A DNA stretch of 64,000 nucleotides from Deuterostichococcus epilithicus (Eukaryota; Chlorophyta; Trebouxiophyceae; Prasiolales; Stichococcaceae), in NCBI GenBank assembly GCA_033439295.1, contig JAVTLE010000005.1, positions 2,840,501-2,904,500 on the forward strand, read 5' to 3'. How positions within the stretch are numbered: position 1 is the stretch's first letter; the number at the start of each line of letters is the position of its first letter. This document shows positions 32,685 to 45,342 of the stretch, in pieces. Position numbers and translations under genes: made by a program. Under the pieces are notes generated by a model. That model did no database searches. It was not told the DNA's origin and was given only the letters and a program-made list of their open reading frames with translations.

Positions 32685-35600
32685 TCAAAGCTCGTCTTGG
32701 TTCACTGCCGCCGCCGCCTTAGCCGCCTTGGCAGCGGCTTTCGCCTTCCGCTTGCGCTCGGCCTTCGCAGCTGCGGCTGCCTGAGCGGCTGCAGCAGCTT
32801 CTGCTTCTTGCCGTCGTCGAGCCTCCTCTGCCTCGGCCTGCAAACGCCGAGCAGAGGGTCCTTTGCAGCTAGCAAATCGCAGCCTGGCCTGTTCGGTGAA
32901 ATTGTGCTATGCGTTTTTCGCAAAGCCAGCATAATCCCAGCCCGCACTTCAAGGCGCGTGCGCACAGCCTGGATCGTCTCGCTTGCAGGCCGGCGCCGGC
33001 GCCGCACCCGGCGGCTGGCAACCGGCGCTCACAGACAATAATGCATCGCCCGCCGCACGCACCCTGAGCTGCGCGTCGATCTGTGCTAGGCGCTCCGCCT
33101 TCGTGCCGCCAGCACTGCTGTCCTCGATCTCCTCGGACATCAGGTCTGCCAGGTCGAACTCGTCCTCCACGGGTTCCTCCGCCGCTGCCGCCTCTGGCTC
33201 TGGCGCCGCCGAGGCGGCCGAGTCCGGCGCCCCGCCCATGGCGCCGATGTCGGCCAGCCCGGGGATGGCCTGCACAGCGGCATGCTGCGATGTGGGGTCC
33301 CTGGAGAGGTGCCACCTTTTGTGTGGGGTCCTGGCCTTCACAGGCACAGTCAGTGTGGCAGTTTTCACAGTCCAGCCAGGGACACCATATCACATGCAGT
33401 GGCCCTGTGGCCTGGCGCCACAGATCACATGCCACAGCCAGGTGCGCAGCACCTTCAGTCACAAAGCAACAGCCGCACACCTCCAGAGGCACGGTGCGCT
33501 GACGGCCGGCCAGGACGCTGCCTAGCATCGAGTCGAGGCGCTCCGGCGACGTCAGCCCACCCTCCAGCACCGCAAACCGCATCTGCCTGCAGAACATCAA
33601 ACCCAGAACTTAAATGTTAGATGAGTTGATGTCGGTTTTGCTCCAGAGGCAAGCCGGCAATCCGCAGCAGCAGTGTGCGCCTCCGGTCCTGCAGCAACGA
33701 GCGAGAAGAAAGAAATGACGTTCAGCCATATTGGAACGGCAAGCCTGCTGCGGGCAGAGCAGCCGAGGTGATGCACCAGCCACCCATCATTCGGATACTG
33801 ATGTAGCAGCCGCTGACCTGAGCCAGACAATGCTTTTCTCTTTTGGCAGGGCAGCCATCTGCCAATCTCGGCATTGGTCAGCGGCAGCAGGGCAGGCGAG
33901 ATGCGTGGCCAGTTTGCAGCTGGACCTCACCGAGGAGACACCACCAGCGCTGTTGGCGCGTCGCCGGGCCTCAGGCCAAAGGCCGCCGCAAAGTCTGCCT
34001 GTCGCCTGGCGTCCACCCAGACGAAGTGCAGCGGCTGCAGATGCGTGCGAACCGTGTCATCAGGCTGCCAGCATTGTTATGACCATCGACATGCGGTGCA
34101 GCTGAGCCTCGAGAGACAGTGCTTGGGAAGGGCGCAATCGAGACACGCAGGCAGCACGAATGGCAGCTGCACGTGACCACATCGAGCGCCCAAGAAGCAA
34201 CAGCATTGCATCATAGCTACGAAGTTCAACGGACCCCCTTGCTTGCCACTTATGCAGCTGTGGCAGCCGGCAACCCTCACCTGCCCCGAGTGCTTCATTG
34301 CGACCATGCCGAGCTGCTCCAGCTTCTCGACATGCTCCCCCGTCGCAGGGTTCAGCAGCGCGACCACACACAGGCCCGGGCGCCGCGCGCACAGCTGCTG
34401 CAGGTCCGCTGTGCTGTTGGCCTGCGGCACGGGCGCGCCCAGCGGCCCGCCACCCCCCGTCGACCTGTGCGGTCACCAGGCCTTCTGCTCTAAGGCTTGT
34501 GGAAGGCTGGAGACTGGAAGGCTGAAAGCTTGTGGACGGCTTTGTCAGTCAGCAGGCAGCAATGTGCCTTTAGAACAGGCACATTGCTGCCTGCCGACTG
34601 CGTCTCAGGCGCGCCAGCAGGGTTTGTGAGCTGCAGCCACGCGCATGGGCAGCAGGCCAAGGCCGCACGCCCAGGGCAGCAGGTTCGGAGCCCACACCCG
34701 TTGCCGTCGGACCGGGAGGCGATCATGCTGGCCATGAAGCCCAGCCACGATGCCATGGGGCGGTAGCGGAATGGCCCGGAGTATGGCTGAAGAGACGCGC
34801 CCATCATTGGTCGCCCCTCCGGATCCTTTTCCTCAGTCTCCGACACCCATGCCACCACCATGGCTGGCACCTGCCAGGGAGGCAGCACCAGGCTGAGGCA
34901 GTCCCTTCGTGGCACTGGCAAAGACCTGCGAGGCAGGCCGGACTGCGATGCTGCTGACGTACGCAATCACCAGCATTCACGCCTCCGAACTTGTTGTGGT
35001 TGAGGCGTCCGCCAAAGGAAGGAAACAGGGCGTCTCCTGACAGGCGCAATTTCCCTGCAGGGGTTCACGCGCGCCGCACTGCAGCGGCGCCCCATGTCAC
35101 CGCCACCGCACCTTTGCGACCTTGAAGTTCTGAAGCACCTCGGTCTCGCGCTCGTGCACCGCACCAAACAGGGTGCGTGTAGACCGCAGGTTGGCGGCCA
35201 GTGCCCTGAACAGCGGCGGCGCCTCCTCTTTGTTCGTAAAGAGCAGTACCTGCAGCAGGTGGGCTGCAGTCGGTTGCAGTGCTGTGCTTGCCGTGTGTGT
35301 GGCGAGGGCAGGAATAGAGTGGCCATCATCATGGCAGCCGAGCAGCAAATGAGGAAGAAGATGCCAAAGCACTGCGGGCTGAGCCTCCACGATAAAGAAA
35401 GGCGAATGTGAACAAAGGTCCTACCCTGGGCGACCGGCCGCCGTCAGCGCTCATGAAGGCGGGCATGGAGTCGCTTGTCAGCGATGCGACGGTGCCCGCC
35501 GGGAAGCTGCCCATAACAAATGTCTGCACCGTCTTTGCCGTGGGCTCGCCTGCATGAGTGCAACAGGCTACTTCTGGTGCTTTTGAGGAGTGGGTCGGCC

Positions 35601-38391
35601 GTACGTTCAGCAGCCTATGTTCAGCAGTTGTCGGTGCGGCAGCTTTCAGGGGAGCGTCCCGACAACAGCAAGGGACAACATAGCCGCGGGACACGACTGG
35701 CACGGCGTTGCAAGCTGCTGAGGCTGCGACGGTGCATTATCATCAGGGGGACATCAGGTCCTCGTCTGTGCATCAATGCGCATGAAAGCGATCATATTGT
35801 GCTGCATTTGACAGGCTCATGCTCGCGTGCTTGCACACTTCACAGCGACAACAACATCTGAAGATGCCAAATGCACACTCGGCGAACCAGGCACCTTGTA
35901 TCACCAAGGCATCACAACAAGTGATCAGCCTCCACTGTACCTGAGAAGACAGGAAAGGCATCTTCAGGCTCCGACTGCTCGCCGAAGGGCTTGAGCACCA
36001 GCGCGTGGCCGCAGCCGCCTGGCGGCGCCGCCTCGATGCCGTGCTCTGCCATCGCCGCAGCGTCGATGCCACTGGCGTTCAGCCGGCCGACCTTGGCCAT
36101 GCCGCCCAGGCTGTCTGCCAGTGCTGTCAGGTTGGCGGCCGCCTCGGTGCACTGCTGCCCCTCCGCCCCTGCGGCGCGGGCGGTGGACGAGACGTGAGGG
36201 GCGTGCACCAAGGCGAACTACTAGAGGTTACAGACGCTCGGCATCAGGCATTAGGGTCTTAAATGCCTGGACCCATGCCCATGTCAGCCAGGCGCGCCCT
36301 GGCACGGGCAAGCAGGTTCGAACGATCCAGCGGCTGCGGTCATTGGAGGCGAGCCTGATCCCCACACCTGCCTTCGGCCATAGCACCAGACCAGTGGCCA
36401 TGCTGTAGACCAGCCTCGCACGCCCTCCATGTAATGCCACAACATATGCACACGCCCAGCAGCTGGGCGGCCCACAGTCGAAGGACCACCCTCCTCCGGA
36501 TGGGAGGCCTCCACCAGATGGGACCACACCTTTAAAGACGCCCAGCAGCCAGGCACCCTCTTCCTCCAGCACCGCCGGCAGGTCGCCCTCCTCTAGCAGC
36601 ACCACACCCGACACCGCGTCCGAGTGCAGCGGCTCCGCCTTGGCGGCCTCTGCTGCTTTTTCGGCTGGCTTCTTCGTGGGCTTCTCGGCGAACGGCTTGC
36701 TGGTGCCCGCCGCGGGCTTGATGCCGTCAGAGTTGGGCGCCTTGCCGCCGACGCCGGCCTTGGGCCCGGCAAAGGTCTTCAGGAATTCCACCAGATCCTT
36801 CGCCTTGAGCTTGCCTGCAGCGGTAAACCTGTGGCTTGACACGGCGCATCAGCATTGCATAATGTCAATCTGAACAACGCAAGGACGGCTCAAGAACCTG
36901 TCCGAACACCTCGGGTGTTGAGTCGACAAGTCTGCCGTCCGCTTGACATGACTCTCCCCTCTCCAGACCGCCGCAGATCGCAGCATCCATGCAACTTGCA
37001 TTGTTGAGAAAGATCTGTTACAGAGGAGCTCGCCTTCGTAGGTGGTGGGCTTGCCCTCTCCGGGGATGACCAGCAGTGCGGGCGAGGAGGTGACGCCAAA
37101 GGTGTCAGCGATGGCGCCCTTAGTGTCTCGCACCTCGGCAAAGGCCAGGCGGTCGCGGAAGCGCATTGACAGGCTCTTGAACAGCGTCTGCAGGCGCAGT
37201 GCGAGGTGGCCTGTTGAACAGCTTTGTTTCACAGGATTTGGCTCTAAGTTGTATGCAGGGGACCGGAGCTGCTGCTGAGCAAGCTCACCAGAGCTTTGTC
37301 TTGATGCATGGCCATGTATGGCGTTGGCCTATCCTGCAGGGTTTCACGTATGATGACGTGCAGGGTGAGGGACTTACTGTCGTCTTGGGCTTGTCTGTAA
37401 ACAGCACGACCTTTGGAAGAGCCGAGCTCGTCCGAAACTTGTCAAAATCCGCTGCTGTGGAAGGCCGCTGAATGAACTTTGCGTGCAGCCCTGCCGTTGC
37501 GGCATCCGCAATGCCCTTGGCAGACCGTGGACCTGTGCAGTCACGGCTGTTCGATTTTAATATACTAACGGTTAGTGTCCCTGGATAGCAACCCCACCAT
37601 GTCGAAGATATGCAAACTTAGCATTGACAGCGAGGCAAGTATTGTTGATGTCCAAGTCGCCACATGCCTTGGTAGTCGCTTCCCGCCTTGCGGCCGCTCT
37701 TGGGCTTGTCGCCGGGGAAATACTTCAGGGTGGGAAACCCCTGCACCCCGTACTGGCCGCACAGGGGCTTGTTGCTTTCGACATCGCAGTCCACTGCCCC
37801 GACGGTCACGATGCCCTGCAGGCAGACATGAAAGTGGGTGTGGCTGCCCGGGACAGCAGACGCTTGGGCGTGGTGCAACACTAGCAGCAATTCAAACGTA
37901 TGGTAGGGCCAAAGGGCGCACGTGGAGGTTTTCGGCGACGCGCTGGTAGACTGGCGCGAGGTTTTTACAGTGCCCGCACCAGGGAGCGAAGAACTCCACG
38001 ATCTGCAAAAAATCAGCGAGGAGGCGGAGCATGGCTTGCCTAGTTGGCCACGTTGCGCTGCCGAGATTCGGCTTGGCAGAATATTCACATCGTGAGGCGC
38101 GTGTTATGTCTGTCATATACAGGGTTTTGACTGCTGGGCACGATGCCGCGAACGCACCGCTGGAACGTCAGAGTCGAGAATGGCTGAGTTAAAATTCTTG
38201 GAGCTGAGCTGCTTGACCGGTCCACCTGCGTGCCATCGTTATGATACTGGATCGAACTTGGACGTGCGCATGCTGTCATGCTGCAACACGACGAGACAAG
38301 CTAAGTGAGACAGACCTGAAGTATAGAGTGCGCTGGCAGCGGGCACCAGAGCCAGTGCCAGCGCCAAGGCGATTGAACGTATAGCAGCCAT
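32685..38391 (-). CDS. Large ER protein disulfide isomerase-like protein
   Basis: The start at 38391 begins a signal peptide ([20 protein letters not shown]). The next exons form a thioredoxin domain with the active site [19 protein letters not shown] (about 37930-38000) and [19 protein letters not shown], followed by a second, CXXC-less thioredoxin-like domain ([49 protein letters not shown]), as in P5/PDIA6-like proteins. Unlike those, the protein continues for several hundred residues: a Lys/Pro/Ala-rich linker (about 36620-36760), further thioredoxin-like segments ([17 protein letters not shown] near 35230; [20 protein letters not shown] near 34330; [17 protein letters not shown] near 33960), an acidic stretch ([16 protein letters not shown] near 33150) and a Lys/Ala-rich helix. 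It ends NQDEL at 32685, an HDEL/KDEL-like ER retention signal. Only one CXXC was found. Divergent from DNAJC25. Confidence 0.85.
34546..34600. repeat. Near-perfect foldback in PDI intron
   Basis: Arms GCAGGCAGCAATGTGCC (34552-34568) and GGCACATTGCTGCCTGC (34578-34594) pair perfectly over 17 bp around a 9-nt loop. After one mismatch the pairing continues with CAGTC/GACTG. It lies in an intron of the PDI-like gene. Confidence 0.9.
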
Positions 38392-39209
38392 GACTAAGCG
38401 CGTTTGCTTTGCATGCGCCTGGCAGTGACGCTGGAACGCCGAGCTGCACCTCAAGGATCGGCTTGATCCAAGTGCTTCGCTTGGAGGAGTTGACCCAATC
38501 CGCAGGGAAGAGAGTATGCCAAAACACGAAAAGAAACAGGCCTCACTGCTGCTCCGGCACGAAGCAAGTGTGAAGTGGTCCCTGCACAGCATCAGAGCCC
38601 GGGATCTCCATGAGCTGGCGTGTTGACGCACGTGCATGCTCGGAACGCTCTGATTGGCGGTTGGAGTCGCTCAATCTGTTAGAGCCCTCTCAATTTGTCG
38701 GCACATCACCCACTGCGCACAGAAATTTGCAAAAATTAGCCAATTCATGATGCAAATGCAAGGCTCTCGCCGCATATGGCAATCTCCACGCAATGCCACA
38801 ACACAGCGCGGGAAGGGCGTGCCCTTTGAGTCGCGCAGGGGTGACCAGACCGCCAGCATGCGAGCGGACTTCCAAATTTACGTTCCGATGGCACGAACAG
38901 ACCTTCGCTGGACGCCTGCAAACCTGCCTTATGCTGGCGGCTTCGTTTGGCAGCGTGATCACCGCTGCTAAACTCGGCAGCGGCCATAGGGTATTCTCAT
39001 GTGGGGGCCATCATTTCAGACGCACAGTGATTGAGAGTGATGCACCCTTTATAATAATGTTCCACACCGTTGTGTAAAGCATCAAAGATCAGCAACGTAT
39101 AGTTACTGGCGGCGCCTCGCGCCGTGCTGTCACGTGAGATTGCCTGGATGGACGCCCGTAAAAGCGGAGGCGACGTGACGGCTTGAACTGCAAGATTGTT
39201 CGCGTAGAT
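38392..39209. promoter_or_regulatory. Shared promoter region of PDI-like gene and DNAJC25
   Basis: The start codons of two ER folding genes face away from each other across this 818-bp region. It contains CCAAT at 38495, an inverted CCAAT (ATTGG at 38653) and two CACGTG boxes (38629 and 39131). CACGTG-containing and CCAAT elements occur in ER-stress promoters of plants and animals, but no complete consensus ERSE spacing was found, so the regulatory role is inference. Confidence 0.4.
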
Positions 39210-42200
39210 ATGCACGTCATGAGTACTAGATCATCAGCACCGCGGCTACTGCTCCTCTTGGCCTGCACTGCTGCATTGCTGCAGACTGCCCAAGCTGCAT
39301 GGTGTGGCAGCGAGGGCTGCTACCAGGTCCTCGGGTGAGTGCGCAGCACTGGGGGCCGCGACATAGGGACTTTTCGTGCATGCAAGCCTTTTGCCTGTGT
39401 ATCTTGGTCCTTTGTACACACCAAAAATATGCTGGCTCCGCGGCTGCTGCGGCAGAGCATAACAGCTTCATACTCCATGGGGCACATGCCGAGTCGAAGA
39501 CGTATCCGCAAAATGACTATGTGGCGATAAACGCATGCTGTTGCAATTTCACAGGGTGAAGGAGAACGCTGAGCCGAAGGAGATCCGGACATCATACTAC
39601 AAGCTGTCTCGGCAATTGCATCCGGTGAGCTCACGCTGGCTAGCTGGAGAGTCCTTCGGCAGGCGTACTTGAATGCCCATGCATGGGAGACGGCGCCTGC
39701 CTGCTGAACTCTGCCAGTTTGCTTCTGCCGCAGGACAAGAACAAGGCCCCAGATGCGCAGAAGAAATTCCAGCGTGTAGCCAAGGCTTACGAGGCGAGTC
39801 GATGAACGGGCTCTCACCCTGAACGCCGGAGATGCATCCTCGCCTTGCATACCACCACCATCGGAAATGCAAATGCATACATGGCGCCGGGCCCTTGTCA
39901 GCACATTCGCGATGCTGGGGTCGATGCTGATCCAGCCAGACTGCCACGCAGGTACTGAGCGACGATCGGTCGCGCAAGCGGTATGACTACGCCCTGGAGC
40001 ACCCGGAGGAGGACATCCAGGTGGGTGTCATGCAAGCAGTCAGGTCGCCAGATGGGCACAAGCTCGCGCAAGCCACATGGCAGCGGCTGGAGCAGGCTGC
40101 TCGGAAACAACCAGCAGCTGGCATAGCGAGGCACTCGGGAGCACAGTGCTCATGCTGCCATGACTGTTCGACTGAGTGCACGGCAAAGCAGTGTGCGAGC
40201 GCAACTGAAGCCTCAGTCAAGCCGCATGCAATGCGGCGTGCAGCCTGTGCACGCATGCTTGGGATTGAAATAGAAAACTCGGCAGAGCCCCCTGCACGGA
40301 CCTCTGCACAATGCCTGGTCGTGATCTGCAGAGGCCCTGGTCCCATCCCGTGAGACATCCCGCCGCTGCATCGCCTGCAGGAGGAGCCATATGGCATCTG
40401 GAAGTACTGGCGCACAGACGCGCGCGCGGTAATCCTGGGCTTCCTGGCCGTCGTGTCCGCCATCCAGTACTTTGCCAAGCGCTCCGCCTATGACACGGTG
40501 GGTTTCAAGTCGCGACTTCCAGCAGGCGCAACCGTGTGTCCCCTCCAGACGGCCAAACTGGAGTGGAGGTTTGGAGTCGCAGCCGGGGCGCCCACAGAGC
40601 GGACTGTGGGACGGCGCTTCCTCCCTGCGGAGGCAAGATGGGCACACACCGGCAGACGTCGGCACAGGCAGTGGCCGATGTGAGCTTGCAAAAGCGGCAG
40701 CCCCGCAGGGAGTCGGTACATGCACAGCATGTCAGCGCTCCCCTGGTCGCTGCCGTCTGCTCGCTGTCTTCAGGTTTATGAGGAAAAGTGCATGAACGTG
40801 TCGTCCGCGCTGGCGCGCAGGCGCTGCGCAAGGTCATGCAATCGCCCAAGTACCTGAATCGGAGGGCGCAGCTGGCGGCAGAGTGGGAGGCCAAGAACAA
40901 GGCCAACAACAGTGCAAACGGCACGCTGTCGACCTACAAGGCAGCGGCGGCAGCGACGACGAGGCCGGCGCGGCGGGCCTCGGCAAAGGCCAAAGCAAAG
41001 GGTTCTAATCTGCCGCCAGAGGCGGAGAAGGAGGTTGACGAGCAGTGCATCAGCGAGGTGCCTGAACATGCAACTGCCAAAAGCTGCCCTAGCTGCTTCA
41101 GTTTGGGGGATCGCACGGGCAGCCGCCGGCCTTGCACGCTGTGAAAGCTTGTGGACAGGGCTGCGCGCGCCGGAGCGGGTGCCCTTTGCCTGCTGCGCGC
41201 ACAGGCGGTGCTGCTCTCAAACGATTGGGCCCGGCGCCTGAGGCATGGCCGCCACTCTGAGACTGGACCACCCCTTCAGGCGCCAATGGCGGTAGACCTC
41301 TCACTCGCAGGTAGGCATCCATGGCAGCTACAGCCGGCCGACGTACCGGGACACGCTGGCGTTCCAGGTCGTCATGGCGCCTGTGTGGCTGGGCCAGGTG
41401 CGCTGATTACGGCCTGCGTGCGGCGGGCGTCGACTCTTGCTGCAGCGTGACATGTGGGCATGTTACGGAGGATTTGAAGCAGTTCTGGCTCCAGTGCGCC
41501 TGAGCACACCGTGTTTTGGGGCGCCCCTGTGCAGCCTGATGCGTGTGCATGCTGCCGCGCCCTGGCCTGCGACCAGACACGCAGCCTCCAGGGGGAGTCC
41601 AATAAAACAATTGTGGTAGGCGAACACTGCATGTCTGCATCCTGCAGTGGGCATACTGGCAGGCGCACTGGCAGTGGGCCTACAGGTTGCGGAAGCAGGA
41701 CTACACGCCGGCAGACCGCGAGTATCTCACGTACACGGTGCGCATCTGATGGGCTGACCTCTTTTCCAAAACAAATACCTCCGTCCCGCTCAACTATGTT
41801 GCCTCGTGGCCTCGATATGGCAGAGGTCGCTCTGCGGCGTCACGCACTATCAACTGCTGACGACACTGATGGGGGACGAGACGGAGATGGCTCTGCGGTT
41901 CGTGGCTGTTCACTGCGGCATTTCGTAGCAGTGGACGTACGCAGCTGGCTGACATCAGCATGCACAGGCCCAGCAGTCCTGGGCGGTGGGAGGCTGACCC
42001 ACCGGGGAGGCGGCAATGGCAGCGATCGGGATGTGCAACAGCGCGTGTCCTCCCGGCTGGCGCAGGCGCTGAAGTGGACGCAGCCCATCTGGGAGGGGCT
42101 GCCGGAGGAAACGCAACAGGAGCTGTCGGAGCTGCAGCTGTGGGAGCGCGACAACATGGTCGCCTTCGGCCGCGAGGTCCGGCAGGGGTGAGCTTTCTCG

Positions 42201-42546
42201 CCAGTCGTCTGTCAGCCGTGTGTCAGCGGATGTTATCTCGCCATTGGCAGCCACTGCTGCTGCGGCAGCGCAACGGCGCAGAGACTCAGCTCGAGAGCGG
42301 GCACTGCTGCGGGGCTGCCATGACACACGTGCGAGACATATTGCAGCCTGGTGCGGTGGTGGACGGCCTGCAGAACGCTGTGCATGGGCTGTGCAACACC
42401 TGCGAGACGGCAGCCCTGAACAACTCACCCGGACAGATCAATAAGCCAGGCGTCATGTCCGCTGCAGACGGCGGCGGCTGCCCAAACTGGTGAGCCTGCA
42501 GAGCGAGCCTGGAGAGGACCCCTGGGCCGCCATTGGAGACGACTGA
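39210..42546 (+). CDS. DNAJC25: DNAJC25 homologue (ER membrane J-domain protein)
   Basis: The ATG at 39210 opens a signal peptide (APRLLLLLACTAALLQTAQA) followed by AAWCGSEGCYQVLG, then a J domain split by introns: EPKEIRTSYYKLSRQLHP-D with the HPD motif across an intron, APDAQKKFQRVAKAYE, VLSDDRSRKRYDYALEHPEE. A TM segment follows (VILGFLAVVSAIQYFAKRSAY), then a basic cytosolic-type region, SRPTYRDTLAFQVVMAPVWL, WQAHWQWAYRLRKQDYTPAD, WTQPIWEGLPEETQQELSEL and NMVAFGREVRQG. A final exon (about 42455-42546) adds RRRLPKLVSLQSEPGEDPW and ends IGDD. The order and the CGxxxCYxVLG and YRDTLAFQ signatures match animal DNAJC25. It should recruit and stimulate an Hsp70 at the ER membrane. Whether the J domain is luminal follows from the signal peptide. 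Confidence 0.92.
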
Positions 42547-43271
42547 GCACCGAGGCCTGACGGAGGCTTGCCGCTGCGCTGATGTCAAGCAACGCATCGG
42601 CGTGCAACATTCATTTGCACATTTCAGGGTGCATTGTATCGGACGGGGCACGGGACAGAACAGCGCCCCTGCCTGCCTGCCTCTAAGTGAGTGTCACCGG
42701 CAATAGGTTTTCAAAACTGCAACGGTTGGAGAGTGCGCCAAACCCATTCATCAGCACCGCAAAGCTCGTCGTTCGCGGACTATCTAGGTGGACAGGCGGA
42801 GACTGGTCGTGGCCCTTGGTAGGCACCTTGCTGAATCGTAAGCCTCGTAATTCGCTCGTGAACCACGACCTCCAGCTGTAATCGCTGTGACCCTTGGCAC
42901 CTTCTAGCAGGTTGGCGACATCAGCCATTTCTCACTATTCTAAGGCGGTGCTTGTGATGCTGCATGTCTGAAGTATGGGGCGAGCCAGAGCTGTGCCCGG
43001 CAAACCTGCCGCATCCATGTCGCCATGTCGTCTACCTTTTCCTGCGGCATGCCCAGGCGTCATGGCTGCTCCTGCACATGTACAAGCAGGCCAGCTGTGT
43101 CACATTGCTGTGATTGAGCACTTCTCCCCTGCGGCATGCCACATCATGCACTCAGAGGTCGCTTGTGCCAGACCGGCATGCCGCAATGCTGGTTTGTCGC
43201 CGGCTCCATATCTTTATGCATATCGGTGCACAAGGGACCACCTGAACTGCGCGCATCACGACCCGCCGCCG
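42547..43271. other. Intergenic
   Basis: Downstream of DNAJC25. No supported gene or structured element was seen. Confidence 0.4.
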
Positions 43272-43430
43272 TCATGAGACCGTGCTGACCACTGCCGCCA
43301 CAAGGACCGCCAGAAGCATCAATGCGGCGGCAGCCACGATGCACCGCGAGGCCTCGTTCAGGGACTCCTCGACAACCCTCAGCAGGTCCTCACGCATTGT
43401 GAAGGCAAAAACCTCATTCCGCCCCCTGCA
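43272..43430 (-). CDS. Exon of a small tail-anchored protein (partial)
   Basis: After a CAG acceptor at about 43430 the minus strand encodes about 50 residues: EVFAFTMREDLLRVVEESLN followed by a hydrophobic helix (IVAAAALMLLAVLVAAVVST) and a stop at 43272. This looks like the C-terminal membrane anchor of a tail-anchored or single-pass protein. Upstream exons were not identified and the family is unknown. Confidence 0.4.
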   Translation of the reverse strand, partial: CRGRNEVFAFTMREDLLRVVEESLNEASRCIVAAAALMLLAVLVAAVVSTVS

Positions 43431-44432
43431 AGTGGGAATGTGGGGCTTGCGCTTCCATCTGCATCTGCATGCAGCTCTATCTCGCTGCATCCTTGTTCTG
43501 ATCTGGTCTCTCACGGTGGAGGCTGTCAGCTGAATGGGAGTCGAGTCCGGCTGGCAACGTCGCTTTCGCATGTGAATCGGTTGCCGTGAAACAGCTGCAC
43601 AAGTTGGGAATGTGTACAATGTCATGCCAAGCGCGGTGGATGGAGCTTGACGAGAGGACTGCTCGCCTTTTGGAGGCCGCGGGTTTTTCGGCGGGCATGC
43701 TTTCGGCGGGCATGCTCCACGTTATGTCCTCCGGCAATATACTTCTTTTCAGTTTGAATTTTCGCGGAAAACGGACGCTTGGCTGCTGTCTGCCCCAGAG
43801 CAGCGAGCTGCGTATTGCCTGGGGTGGCTGTGGTAGGCCTCCAACGAAACCTACCCACAGAATATGCCTGATTGTAGCGCTATACTGTGCCTGGGCAGTG
43901 GTTGTTGACCTCACGTTCACATCCAACATTCTCGAATTTGGTGAGGAATTGTCTGAGACGACGACGCCCGTGTATGATTGAAAGTGGGATCAAGCAATCC
44001 ATCGATGGACCAACAGAATGTTTCGATAGAAGATGTTGATTTTGTTTTCATCCCATAATCAGCCTGAGTGAGCTTGCGCATAGTTCTCTTCTCTCTCTGT
44101 CTCACGCCGTCACCTCCCACCACCGACTGCATTTGAGAGCAGGCAGCCACCCATAAGTGTGTCCTGTACAATGCTAGCACTGGTTAATGCATTCCTCCTC
44201 AAGCCCGAGACCCCTCCAGATTGGCGGAAGGCTCAAGTACGCGGGGCAAGCGGCACTTGCAACTCCAGCTCAACAAGGAGATAACATGACAAATGCATGA
44301 TCCAAGCGCAAGCGCAAGAGGCAGTGCTGTCCAGCCTGGCTTGAAGTCACCTGGTCCGTCTGGAGTGTTGGCGCAGTACCCACAGACTGCGAGTGAGACG
44401 CCGCTAATCTGGTGCGCAGCTTCAGGCACGCA

Positions 44433-45342
44433 TCAAGTCTGAACCTTGAACTTCTGCATAACCTTGCCATCCTGCTGATACACCTGCAATGCCCAATTCT
44501 CCACACTCTTCACCTCTATCGGCAGCTCAGCCAACCAGAGCTCCAAGATGATCGAAACGCCTACAGTATGTGTCGACCTCTGAACTCGCAGATGCCAAGC
44601 GCACTCGCCTGTGTCACAATGCCAAAGCGCAGCGCCTCTGAGCCATCGTTGCCCCGCAAAATCGCCTGCGTTGGACTTCGATATCTGGACCTTATAGCTT
44701 CCGAGGTATCTCTCAGCACTGTGCATAATCAGCGAGGCAGTCATTCTCGTGATGGCGGGTCAGGGACCCACCGTCAGCAGCCCGATGTTCTGGACCTCGT
44801 GTGGCAGCAGCCCGCTAACATCAATCCCTGACGCCTGCATTGCAACTAATTGGCAGTTTAATCGCAGGTTCCTGCAGGGCAATCGTCGGTTGGGATGACG
44901 CCAGATGCGGGGCCCGGTATGACGCCTTGAACAGGAGCAGTTCAGAGGCAGCGCCCTGCAGCCGCACAGACCATCACCTCGAAGCTCATGCTGGATGGCC
45001 CGGGCTGCAGGTGCTCTCCCTCCGTCTTGCCGAGGGGCACAACCTGCTTGAGCGCCGCCATGTCCACCGTGAACTCGACCTGGAGGAAGCCGCGAGTGCA
45101 GGTCGTAGAAGTGTTGTGCACAAGTCTCGAGCGACAGAGAGAAGCGGGTGTGAACACCTGCGAGCGTCAAACAAGCATGCAACCTCTGGTCTGTGATCTG
45201 TGAGTCGACTGACCTGCCATGTGGCGCCGGGCAAAGCCTCTGCCAGGTTGAAATCTGCGGACAGGGTGAATGGTTGCCCGAGCAAGCCCTCTGTTGGCTC
45301 AACACCAGAGCGTGTGACGACGGCGGCCGCCGCTGCCGCCAT
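44433..45342 (-). CDS. Hypothetical small beta-rich protein
   Basis: I do not recognise the family. A likely first exon begins at 45342 (MAAAAAAVVTRSGVEPTEG, then QPFTLSADFNLAEALPGATW) and joins by a GT-AG intron to VEFTVDMAALKQVVPLGKTE and GEHLQPGPSSMSFE (about 44985-45088). Further exons include SGIDVSGLLPHEVQNIGLLT (about 44766-44850), one near 44590-44700 whose frame is unclear, and VYQQDGKVMQKFKVQT ending at 44433. Alternating hydrophobic residues suggest a beta sandwich. The next gene upstream (GroES-type) is divergent. Confidence 0.45.

Noticed and set aside
42189-42191. TGA at 42189 as the end of DNAJC25
   Set aside because: A good GT donor overlaps it, and splicing to about 42455 adds a conserved-looking C-terminal tail ending IGDD.
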